Assembly (NCBI GenBank): GCA_016929365.1 | Contig: JAFGIZ010000105.1 | Span: 1-6,229 of the forward strand | Source: Lentisphaerota bacterium | GTDB lineage: Bacteria > Verrucomicrobiota > Kiritimatiellia > UBA8416 > JAFGIZ01 | DNA: 6,229 nt | Reading direction: 5' to 3' | Part shown: positions 1 through 5,550 of the stretch, one piece after another | Numbering within the stretch: the first letter of the stretch is position 1 | Layout of the letters: each line of letters begins with the position of its first letter | Translations under genes and position numbers: made by a program | The notes under the pieces: model-generated | What the model was told of the DNA's origin: nothing | Seen by the model: the letters and a program-made list of their open reading frames with translations, nothing else | Database searches by the model: none

Positions 1-984
1 CTGGCGGTCACGGGCGAGGCGGCGACGCGCGGGGACATCCTGGACGTGCGCTGCGACGTGCGGCACCGCACGGACGGGCGCCGCTACCTGGCGCGGCGCC
101 TGAGCGAGAACCCGCGCCTGGCGCGGCGCGCGGCCCACCGCCTCGCGGACGAGATCGTGGCGGCGGTCACCGGCAAGCCCGGCATCGCGGCCACGACCAT
201 TGCCTTGATCGGCGTACAGAACGGGACGCGCGACCTCTATCTCTGCGACGCCGACGGCGAGGGGATGCGCCGCGTGACACGGGACCGCGCGGTGTGCCTC
301 TCCCCGGCCTGGACGCCGGACGCGCAGGCGCTCGTCTATACCTCGTTCCACCGCGGCTTCCCCGACGTCTACCGCATCGACCTGCAGAGCGGGTCGCGCG
401 TGCGGCTGGCCGGGTTTCCCGGGCTGAACGCGGCCGCCGACGTCTCCCCGGACGGCCGCGCCATCGCCCTGACGCTGTCCAAGGACGGGAACCCGGAATT
501 GTACGTCATGGATCTGCGCAGCCGCTATCTTTCGCGGCAGACCCGCACGCGGTACGCCGCCGAGGCGAGCCCGTCCTGGTCGCCGGACGGAAACCGCATC
601 GTCTTTGTCTCCGACCGCTCGGGCTCGCCGCAGCTGTATATCATGCGGCGGGACGGCGGTCCGCACGAGCGCCTCTCCTACCGGGGCACCGAAAACGTGT
701 CGCCGGACTGGGGCCCGCACGGGGAAATCGCGTTTACGAGCCGGCGGGACGGCCGCTACAACGTGTACGTCATCGATCCCGCCACGCGCGCAGAACGGGC
801 CGTGGGCGGCACGGGCGCGGATTTCGAAGATCCGTCCTGGGCGCCGGACGGGCGGCACCTGGTCTGCACGCGCACGGCCGCCCATCATACGGAGGTGTAT
901 ATTCTTGACACACTCGGAGACCCTCCGCTACGGTTGACGGCCCTGGCGGGAGAGTGGCATTTTCCGGCGTGGAGCCCGAAGTAG
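1..984 (+). CDS. tolB: TolB, Tol-Pal system beta-propeller protein (5' end outside window)
   Basis: TolB is the periplasmic member of the Tol-Pal complex. It binds Pal and links the inner-membrane TolQRA motor to the outer membrane and peptidoglycan during division. The frame is open from base 1, so the start and signal peptide lie upstream; 327 residues are visible of roughly 430 typical for the family. Visible residues 1-70 match the end of the TolB N-terminal domain: GRRYLARRL, then the helix RRAAHRLADEIVAAVTGKPG leading to TTIALIG. After that come PD40/WD40-like propeller blades, each with an (S/D)PxW(S/A/T)PDG-type turn followed by a strand ending in (L/V)Y(V/I)(M/I)D. These turns sit at about residues 101, 149, 190, 234, 278 and 322. 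The gene ends with two in-frame stops in tandem (TAG 982-984, TGA 985-987), 20 nt before pal, the usual tolB-pal order. Identification is firm; a generic PD40-repeat protein is unlikely given the N-domain and pal next door. Confidence 0.95.
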   Translation: MAVTGEAATRGDILDVRCDVRHRTDGRRYLARRLSENPRLARRAAHRLADEIVAAVTGKPGIAATTIALIGVQNGTRDLYLCDADGEGMRRVTRDRAVCLSPAWTPDAQALVYTSFHRGFPDVYRIDLQSGSRVRLAGFPGLNAAADVSPDGRAIALTLSKDGNPELYVMDLRSRYLSRQTRTRYAAEASPSWSPDGNRIVFVSDRSGSPQLYIMRRDGGPHERLSYRGTENVSPDWGPHGEIAFTSRRDGRYNVYVIDPATRAERAVGGTGADFEDPSWAPDGRHLVCTRTAAHHTEVYILDTLGDPPLRLTALAGEWHFPAWSPK

Positions 985-1004
985 TGAGCAGAAGGGATGG
1001 AACG

Positions 1005-1496
1005 ATGAAAAGTCGCTGGATCGTGGTTTTGCTGATTGGCGCGGTGATGATGAGCGGATGCCGGGCGTTCCGGGGCAAGAAGGGCGCCGGAGACACCGTG
1101 GATATCGAGGCCTGGGACAGTCCCCTGAGCGAGCGTTTTGAAGACGGCGTCCGGGTCACGGACGTGCGTTTCGAACCGGTGCGTTTCGCCTACGACAGCT
1201 ACCAGGTCGAGAACAGCGAAGTCGGCAAGATCGAATCGGTCGCCGCCTACATGCGCGACGACACCGGCGTCCGCCTGGTCGTCGAGGGCCATTGCGACGA
1301 ACGGGGCAGCCGGGAATACAACATGTCGCTGGGCGAACACCGCGCGCTCGCCGTGCGCGCATACCTCGTCGGCCTCGGTATCGACGGGGCGCGCGTCCAG
1401 ACGCGCAGCTACGGCGAGGAACAGCCCGCCGACCCCGGCCACGGCGAATCGGCCTGGCGGCAGAACCGCCGGGTGGAATTCGCGCTCTATCGCTGA
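1005..1496 (+). CDS. pal: Pal, peptidoglycan-associated outer-membrane lipoprotein
   Basis: Pal is an outer-membrane lipoprotein whose OmpA-like domain grips the diaminopimelate peptide of peptidoglycan; it works with TolB. The ATG at 1005 was chosen over an upstream in-frame GTG (954) because it gives a proper lipoprotein signal: basic MKSR, hydrophobic core, then lipobox MSGC with the acylated Cys at residue 19. Arg at +2 is consistent with outer-membrane sorting under the enterobacterial rule. A purine-rich AGAAGG (990-995) lies 9 nt upstream of the ATG. The 163-residue protein has a short charged linker, then an OmpA_C domain from about residue 55: FAYDSYQV, VEGHCDERGSREYN (95-106), LGEHRALAVRAYL, SYGEEQP and QNRRVEF near the end. 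Asp98 and Arg113 sit where OmpA-family proteins contact diaminopimelate. Length and motifs are normal for Pal. It follows tolB and precedes the Tat genes with only 7 nt between. Confidence 0.96.
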   Translation: MKSRWIVVLLIGAVMMSGCRAFRGKKGAGDTVDIEAWDSPLSERFEDGVRVTDVRFEPVRFAYDSYQVENSEVGKIESVAAYMRDDTGVRLVVEGHCDERGSREYNMSLGEHRALAVRAYLVGLGIDGARVQTRSYGEEQPADPGHGESAWRQNRRVEFALYR

Positions 1497-1503
1497 CGCG
1501 GCC

Positions 1504-1818
1504 ATGCCACCCTGCCTGGGTTTTTTGACCGGCTCGCCGGGCCCCGGCGAACTGCTGATTCTTTTCCTCGTGGTGCTTGTGCTTTTCGGACCCAGGCGCC
1601 TGCCGCGGCTGGCGCGGGATATCGGACGCCTGCTGGCCGAGCTGCGGCGCTCCTCCCAGGACTTCCACCGCCAGATCATGGACCTCGACCGGCCGCCGCC
1701 CGTGGATGTCGTTGAGGACGAAGACCCCGCCGGCCGCGGAAAAGACCGGACGGCAGCGCCGGACCGGGCGGAGGAGGACCCGTACGGCACATCGGCAACG
1801 GAATCGCACGATGCGTAA
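1504..1818 (+). CDS. Tat translocase TatA/TatB-family subunit
   Basis: This is a small single-span subunit of the twin-arginine translocase, which exports folded proteins across the inner membrane together with TatC. The 104-residue protein has a short N-terminus, one transmembrane helix at about residues 15-29 with an acidic residue at its start (PGELLIL, Glu16), the hallmark FGPRRLP hinge (28-34), a basic amphipathic helix to about residue 58, and an acidic, proline-rich disordered tail. The GPxRLP hinge and membrane Glu resemble TatB; the FG pair and short length also fit TatA, and where only one such gene exists it can serve both roles. I therefore assign family but not subtype. The ATG at 1504 has no convincing Shine-Dalgarno, so initiation probably depends on coupling to pal, which ends 7 nt upstream. 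The last 8 nt overlap tatC. Confidence 0.88.
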   Translation: MPPCLGFLTGSPGPGELLILFLVVLVLFGPRRLPRLARDIGRLLAELRRSSQDFHRQIMDLDRPPPVDVVEDEDPAGRGKDRTAAPDRAEEDPYGTSATESHDA

Positions 1819-2548
1819 CCGCGAGCCCCAGTCCTTCCTCGAACACCTCGAAGACCTCCGGCGCGCGGTCATCGGGTCGGCGGCGGCGCTGGCCGCCGGC
1901 ATGGCCGCGGCCCTGCCGCTGGCGCCCTGGATGCTGGAGCTGCTGCGCGGCCGGCTCGCCGCGGCAGGCGAGAACCCGGACACGTTTCTGCGCGTCCTCC
2001 AGGTGGCCGGGGGCTTCTCGATCGCCATGCGCCTCGTCTTCTGGGGCGGGCTCCTGCTGGCCATGCCCTTTATCGTGCTGGCGGTGGGCGGGTTCGTGTT
2101 CCCGGGGCTGACCCGGCGGGAGCGCAAGACCGTCGTGCGCGCCGGGGGCGCCGCCGTGCTCCTCTTCGCCGCCGGCGCCGCCATGGGGTACTTCGTGACG
2201 CTCCCCGTGGCGCTGCGGCTGATGTTCCGCATCAACCGCTGGCTGGGCGTGACCTGCGAATTCGTGGAGCTGGCCGATTACGTGGCCTTTGTGCTGAAGC
2301 TCCTGATCAGCTTCGGCCTCGCCTTCGAACTCCCGGTCGTGATCGTGGCCCTGGGCTTCATGGGCATCCTGTCGTCCGCCCAGTTGCGGGCCCGCCGGCG
2401 GCACGTGATCGTGGGGCTGACCATAGCTTCCATGTTGCTCACGCCGCCCGATCCCCTTACTCTGTTGCTGATGGCGGTGCCCCTGGCGGCGCTGTACGAA
2501 AGCTGTATCTGGATCCTCTGGTGGAAGGAGAAAGCATGGAAACCGTAG
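1811..2548 (+). CDS. tatC: TatC, twin-arginine translocase core subunit
   Basis: TatC is the polytopic inner-membrane receptor that recognises twin-arginine signal peptides and recruits TatA/B. The 245-residue protein has the normal length and six predicted membrane spans (roughly 20-42, 76-98, 109-135, 157-183, 198-213, 216-236). Family motifs are FLEHLEDLRR (9-18) in the cytoplasmic N-terminus, FVFPGLTRRER (95-105) in the first cytoplasmic loop with Glu104, LAFELPVVI (170-178, Glu173), and TPPDPLT followed by VPLAALYE (211-230). Two positions depart from the textbook consensus: the usual HLxELR is HLEDLR here, with Asp at the Glu15 position of E. coli TatC, and the Ser-Gln after TPPD is absent. 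The ATG at 1811 overlaps the tatA/B stop by 8 nt and has only a weak CGGAA upstream, indicating translational coupling. The 3' end overlaps the next gene by 13 nt. Confidence 0.95.
   Translation: MRNREPQSFLEHLEDLRRAVIGSAAALAAGMAAALPLAPWMLELLRGRLAAAGENPDTFLRVLQVAGGFSIAMRLVFWGGLLLAMPFIVLAVGGFVFPGLTRRERKTVVRAGGAAVLLFAAGAAMGYFVTLPVALRLMFRINRWLGVTCEFVELADYVAFVLKLLISFGLAFELPVVIVALGFMGILSSAQLRARRRHVIVGLTIASMLLTPPDPLTLLLMAVPLAALYESCIWILWWKEKAWKP
2525..2530 (+). promoter_or_regulatory. Shine-Dalgarno AAGGAG inside tatC, deciding the DUF4380 gene start
   Basis: AAGGAG lies 5 nt before the ATG at 2536 and inside the last codons of tatC. It is the strongest ribosome binding site in the operon and favours that ATG over the in-frame GTG at 2521, which would place this site within the coding region. 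Confidence 0.8.
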
Positions 2549-3432
2549 AATACAACGGCTGGCCCGACTGCGTGCGCCTGAGCAACGGGGACGTGGAACT
2601 GATCGTCACCCGCAGCGTGGGGCCGCGTATCATCCGCTGCGGCTTTATCGGGGAGCGCAACCTCTTTGCCGAAATCGAGGGCCAGCAGGGCGGCTCGGGC
2701 GAAACGGACTGGATGATCCGCGGCGGACATCGCCTCTGGCTGGCACCCGAGGAGAAGCCCAAGACCTACGAGCCGGACAACGTGCCCGTCGAGATCGAGG
2801 AGATCGCCGACGGCGTGCGCACCCTGCAGCCGCCGGGGCCCCTGGCGCATACGGCCAAAACGATGGAGATCACGCTGGCGCCCGGGGCGAACACGGCCGA
2901 GGTGGCGCACATACTGACCAACCGCGGCGAGGCGCCCATCGAGCTCGCCCCCTGGGCGCTCACCGTCATGGCGCCGGGCGGCCGCGCGATCGTACCGCTG
3001 CCGGACAAGATTCCGCACACCGAGCGCGTGCTGCCGAACCAGGCCTGGGTCCTGTGGGCCTATACGGACCTGAGCGACCCGCGCTGGACCTTCGGCTCGC
3101 GCCACCTGTTCTTCGATCACGATGCCGCGCGGGGTCCGAACAAGATCGGGATCGCGCACCGCGAAGGCTGGGCGGCGTATTGGCTGGACGGGTTCACGTT
3201 CGTCAAGCGCTTCGAGCGCAAACACGGCGAAGTCTACCTGGACGGCGGCGCGAACTTTCAGACGTTCGCCAACGAAAAGTTTCTCGAAGTGGAAAGCCTG
3301 GGCCCGGTCGTCACGCTGGAACCGGAACAGAGCATACGGCACGTCGAGCGCTGGTCGCTGCACCGGGACATCCCGCCCGTGGACTCGGACGCCGCTGCCG
3401 ACGCGCACATCCGGCCTATAGCGGCAGGTTGA
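2536..3432 (+). CDS. DUF4380-type, aldose-epimerase/mutarotase-fold protein
   Basis: This is a 298-residue soluble protein that I recognise as resembling the DUF4380 family, which is related to galactose-mutarotase-like beta-sandwich proteins. Typical stretches are an N-terminal strand region with VGPRIIRCGF (28-37), NLFAEI (42-47), RGGHRLWLAPEEKPKTYEPDN (62-82, the most diagnostic part), NRGEAPIELAPWALTVMAPGG (129-149), then FTFVKRF and FLEVESLGPVVTLEPEQS (249-266), and ERWSL. The conserved His65 and the Glu of EVESLGP resemble the His/Glu pair of aldose epimerases, but no catalytic role is shown for this family as far as I know. There is no signal peptide or membrane span, so a cytoplasmic location is expected. 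It starts 13 nt before the end of tatC and is therefore coupled to the Tat operon, although no functional link to Tat is established. The 3' end overlaps pgpA on the other strand by 17 nt. Fold assignment is fairly sure; substrate is unknown. Confidence 0.8.
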   Translation: METVEYNGWPDCVRLSNGDVELIVTRSVGPRIIRCGFIGERNLFAEIEGQQGGSGETDWMIRGGHRLWLAPEEKPKTYEPDNVPVEIEEIADGVRTLQPPGPLAHTAKTMEITLAPGANTAEVAHILTNRGEAPIELAPWALTVMAPGGRAIVPLPDKIPHTERVLPNQAWVLWAYTDLSDPRWTFGSRHLFFDHDAARGPNKIGIAHREGWAAYWLDGFTFVKRFERKHGEVYLDGGANFQTFANEKFLEVESLGPVVTLEPEQSIRHVERWSLHRDIPPVDSDAAADAHIRPIAAG

Positions 3433-3889
3433 CGCAGCCCGCCAGGCGGTGCAGGAGGTGCAGGGCCGCCAGTGCGTAGAGACTGGAAATGACGTCGTCC
3501 ATGACGATCCCCAGTCCCCCCTGCAGGTGCTGGGCGGCGCGCGCGGGCGGAGGCTTGATGATGTCCATGACGCGGTGCATCACGAACGCCGCGGGCAGCA
3601 GCCAGGGATAGGCCGGCCAGGGCAGGCCGATCAGACATAGCGGCAGCGTGCAGTATTCGTCCGCCACGATGCGGCCGTCGTCCTTCCGGCCCAACGCGTT
3701 TTCGGCCGTGTTGCAGACCGGAACGGCCAGCGCGATGAGCAGCGCGACGGCCGCGATCTGCCCGCCCAGCGGCAGCGCCGCCACGGCCGCGGCGAGAGGA
3801 ATGCCCAGCAGGGCGCCCGTCGTACCGGAGGCCACGGGGCTGTAGCCCAGCCCGCAGCCCGTTGCCAGAATCAGGATCAGTTTTCTCAT
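3416..3889 (-). CDS. pgpA: PgpA-type phosphatidylglycerophosphatase A
   Basis: PgpA removes the phosphate from phosphatidylglycerophosphate to give phosphatidylglycerol at the inner membrane. The 157-residue protein carries the family pattern: GLGYSPVASGTTG (13-25), a membrane span, then DDGRIVADEY (70-79), which supplies the acidic residues, HRVMDIIKPPPARAAQHLQGG (105-125), and GLGIVMDDVISSLYA (125-139) with the Asp131-Asp132 pair, ending in a last hydrophobic helix. Against E. coli PgpA, the usual F-R before the Asp is H-R here, and the Gly after DE(F/Y) is replaced (EYCTLPL). These are modest changes, and the acidic residues and lysine are kept. Length is slightly short because the cytoplasmic N-terminal extension of E. 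coli is absent. The ATG at 3889 has no strong Shine-Dalgarno. The gene is transcribed alone, divergent from the M50 gene and convergent with the DUF4380 gene. Confidence 0.9.
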   Translation of the reverse strand: MRKLILILATGCGLGYSPVASGTTGALLGIPLAAAVAALPLGGQIAAVALLIALAVPVCNTAENALGRKDDGRIVADEYCTLPLCLIGLPWPAYPWLLPAAFVMHRVMDIIKPPPARAAQHLQGGLGIVMDDVISSLYALAALHLLHRLAGCVNLPL

Positions 3890-3958
3890 AACGGCGTGGC
3901 CAGACCCTACCAGATCGGCTATGGACGATCAAACCCGCAATACGTTAAGGTGTGCAGC
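3890..3958. promoter_or_regulatory. Divergent intergenic region, probable site of both pgpA and M50-operon promoters
   Basis: This 69 nt gap is the only space in the window where two genes diverge, so both promoters should lie in or near it. For the plus strand, TTGCCA (3862-3867) and CATAAC (3887-3892) are separated by 19 nt, just inside pgpA, and would give a leader of about 60 nt. For the minus strand, TTGATC (3932-3927) and TAGGGT (3909-3904) have a 17 nt spacer, which would give a very short pgpA leader. Both are weak matches to sigma-70 consensus and the host sigma factor is unknown. A ribosome site AAGG (3947-3950) lies 8 nt before the M50 ATG. That a promoter region is here is inferred from gene orientation; the exact boxes are speculative. 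Confidence 0.35.
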
Positions 3959-4819
3959 ATGTTCGGCTCATCCTACAGAATCGCCACCGTCTGGGGCATT
4001 CCCATCAAGATCCACATGTCCCTCATCCTGCTCCTGCTGTTTTTTGCGCTGACGATGGGGGTTTCCGGCGGTCCGGGCGCGATTCTCGTGCTCCTGGTCA
4101 TCGAATTCGGGGTTTTCGCGAGTATCGCCCTGCACGAACTGGGTCATTCGTTCGTGGCGCTGCGGAAAGGCACCCGCGTACGGGAAATTACCCTTATGTT
4201 CATCGGGGGCGCGGCGCAGATGGAGGACATTCCCGCCCGCCCCCGCGACGAATTTCAGCTGGCGATTGCCGGCCCGGCGGTGAGCGTGGTCCTCGGACTG
4301 CTGCTGTGGTTCGGCGGCGGGGCGCTCCCGCTGGCACGGGCGGATTGGCCCGTCCCGATCGTGCGGGCCGGACCGGTGCAGGCCAATATCGTGCAGTTCA
4401 TCGGCCTGATCAACCTGGGGCTGGCCCTTTTCAACCTCCTGCCGTCCTTTCCCATGGACGGAGGACGCCTGTTCCGCGCCCTGCTGGCCCACCGCATGGG
4501 CCGCTTGCGCGCCACGTACATCGCCGCGCGCGTGGGCAAGGTCATGGCGGTGATCTTCGGCCTGTACGGCTTTTTCTCGGCGCCGACCCGCTGGCTGCTG
4601 GTGGCCATCGCCTTCTTCATTTACATTGCCGCGGGGAACGAGTATCGCATGGTCAGAATGCAGGAAGCGGCCCGCCGCGCACGCGGGGGATTTCACGGAA
4701 TGTTCGGCGGCTACGGGGACGAGGACGGCGGCGGGGACGACGGCGGCCGGGTCTCGGTCAGCCCGCCGCCGTACGAACGCGGACGCGGGTCGCACGTGGA
4801 TCTTTACACGGAACGCTAA
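3959..4819 (+). CDS. M50 family (site-2-type) intramembrane zinc metalloprotease
   Basis: This is a polytopic membrane protease of the M50B group (SpoIVFB / Rip3-like), which cuts transmembrane segments of substrates, often to release regulators. The 286-residue protein opens with SYRIATVWGIPIKIHMS, the usual start of this group. It then has a hydrophobic hairpin, the zinc motif HELGH at 59-63 (His59, Glu60, His63), the loop GGAAQME, and span 100-121. The second motif is NLLPSFPMDGGR at 159-170, where Asp167 is the third zinc ligand. Two further spans follow. Many relatives carry cytoplasmic CBS domains; this one instead ends in a charged helix and a Gly/Asp-rich tail (about 242-286), probably disordered. 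The ATG at 3959 was preferred over GTG 3896 because the conserved N-terminus begins there and AAGG precedes it. It is the first gene of a likely operon with the receiver and BON-like genes. The substrate is unknown. Confidence 0.93.
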   Translation: MFGSSYRIATVWGIPIKIHMSLILLLLFFALTMGVSGGPGAILVLLVIEFGVFASIALHELGHSFVALRKGTRVREITLMFIGGAAQMEDIPARPRDEFQLAIAGPAVSVVLGLLLWFGGGALPLARADWPVPIVRAGPVQANIVQFIGLINLGLALFNLLPSFPMDGGRLFRALLAHRMGRLRATYIAARVGKVMAVIFGLYGFFSAPTRWLLVAIAFFIYIAAGNEYRMVRMQEAARRARGGFHGMFGGYGDEDGGGDDGGRVSVSPPPYERGRGSHVDLYTER

Positions 4820-4831
4820 GAGAACAGTCCC

Positions 4832-5242
4832 ATGAAGACAATCCTCTCGGTTGACGACGAACGGATTATCCTGGACTGCATGCGCGACGCGCTGCAGGTC
4901 AAGGGATACCGGGTGCTGACCACGCCGGACCCGCACGAGGGCCTGCGCATGCTTATCGAACGCGGCGATATCGACCTGGCGATCCTGGATATCAAGATGC
5001 CCGGCATGACCGGGTTCGACCTCTACCGGCGTTTTCGCCGCCAGCGCAAAGTGCCGGTTCTGTTTCTGACGGCCTATCCCAAGTCGTTCAACCTGAAATC
5101 GAACGACGTGCTCGACATGTGGCAGACCGAATTCGCGGACGGCACAACGGATATCATGTACAAGCCGTTCGACCTGAGCGTGCTCTACGAGAAGATCGCG
5201 GGGCTCATCGGTCCCGCGGAGGAGGACGGCGGGACGCCATGA
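4832..5242 (+). CDS. Single-domain response regulator (receiver only)
   Basis: This is a stand-alone CheY-like receiver of 136 residues that accepts phosphate from an unseen histidine kinase or phosphorelay. Signature residues are all present: acidic pair Asp8-Asp9 (SVDDE), phospho-acceptor Asp53 in LAILDIKMPGMTGFDL, Thr80 in LFLTAY, and Lys111-Pro112 in MYKPF. There is no DNA-binding or enzymatic output domain; the C-terminus ends about 24 residues after the Lys in GPAEEDGGTP. The Thr80-to-Lys111 spacing is 31 residues against about 22 in CheY, so the beta4-alpha4-beta5 region, the usual output face, carries an insertion of roughly nine residues (around SFNLKSNDVLDMWQTEFADG). It starts 12 nt after the M50 gene with only a weak AAGAGA upstream, and its stop overlaps the next start as ATGA. 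Output presumably runs through a protein partner. Confidence 0.93.
   Translation: MKTILSVDDERIILDCMRDALQVKGYRVLTTPDPHEGLRMLIERGDIDLAILDIKMPGMTGFDLYRRFRRQRKVPVLFLTAYPKSFNLKSNDVLDMWQTEFADGTTDIMYKPFDLSVLYEKIAGLIGPAEEDGGTP
5220..5225 (+). promoter_or_regulatory. Shine-Dalgarno AGGAGG for the BON-like gene
   Basis: AGGAGG lies inside the end of the response-regulator gene, 13 nt before the ATG at 5239. The spacing is longer than ideal, so translation of the downstream gene probably relies partly on re-initiation at the ATGA overlap. Confidence 0.45.
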
Positions 5243-5550
5243 CGGGCACCGGCGATCTGGATATCTGCCGGGCTATCCGCCGGCTGCTGGTCAAACACTG
5301 GATCGACCTCGGCCAACTGTCCATCCGGAGCACCCGCGGGCGGGTCATGCTGTACGGCCAGCTCAGCCGGGTTGACGGGGCGCCCACCGAGCTGAGCGCC
5401 CCGCTGGTGGATGCCATATTCCGGGAATTGCGCCGCATCGACGGCGTCAAGACGGTGCGCCCCCATTTCCAGAACTGGACCCAGGAGATCGGCGGTGGCT
5501 GGAAACGCGTGGAGGATGCCCGGCGCACGTCCTGGGAGCCCACGGCCTAG
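5239..5550 (+). CDS. Small BON-like protein coupled to the response regulator
   Basis: I do not recognise a named family for this 103-residue protein. Its pattern resembles a BON domain: an N-terminal helix (ICRAIRRLLVKHW, 9-21), strands LSIRSTRGRVMLYGQL (27-42) with the characteristic turn-then-G pattern, a helix LVDAIFRELRRI (56-67) and the closing strand DGVKTV (68-73). A tail rich in Trp and charge follows (QNWTQEIGGGWKR). It has no signal peptide or lipobox, unlike periplasmic BON proteins such as OsmY, so it likely acts in the cytoplasm. The ATG overlaps the response-regulator stop (ATGA, 5239-5242), implying matched production of the two proteins; a partner or target of the receiver is a reasonable inference without direct evidence. 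An upstream in-frame start (GTG 5119) is rejected because it would run through the receiver gene. Its TAG stop shares CTAG with the pgi stop on the other strand. Confidence 0.82.
   Translation: MTGTGDLDICRAIRRLLVKHWIDLGQLSIRSTRGRVMLYGQLSRVDGAPTELSAPLVDAIFRELRRIDGVKTVRPHFQNWTQEIGGGWKRVEDARRTSWEPTA
5547..5550. other. CTAG palindrome shared by two opposing stop codons
   Basis: The plus-strand BON-like gene stops with TAG at 5548-5550 and pgi stops with TAG on the minus strand at 5549-5547. The palindrome CTAG serves both, so the convergent genes overlap by 4 nt and no room remains for a terminator between them. Confidence 0.9.

Noticed and set aside
954..1004. Upstream GTG start for pal adding 17 residues
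   Set aside because: It would overlap the end of tolB and place charged residues before the lipoprotein signal; the ATG at 1005 gives a perfect signal and lipobox.
885..1790. Long minus-strand open frame of 301 codons across pal and tatA/B
   Set aside because: It lies opposite two well-identified genes, has no recognisable domain, and long antisense frames are expected in GC-rich DNA.
1156..2235. 359-codon minus-strand frame opposite pal, tatA/B and tatC
   Set aside because: Arg/Ser/Ala-rich low-complexity translation typical of a shadow frame; the plus strand carries clear Pal and Tat motifs.
2278..3408. 376-codon minus-strand frame opposite the DUF4380 gene
   Set aside because: Composition looks like a shadow and no motif is seen, while the plus strand shows a good ribosome site and family motifs.
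3896..3958. GTG start for the M50 gene adding 21 residues
   Set aside because: The extra residues look unlike the family, and the conserved N-terminus begins at the ATG preceded by AAGG.
3968..4936. 322-codon minus-strand frame opposite the M50 gene
   Set aside because: His/Gln/Arg-rich shadow of the hydrophobic M50 frame; HELGH and NLLPSFPMDGG on the plus strand are decisive.
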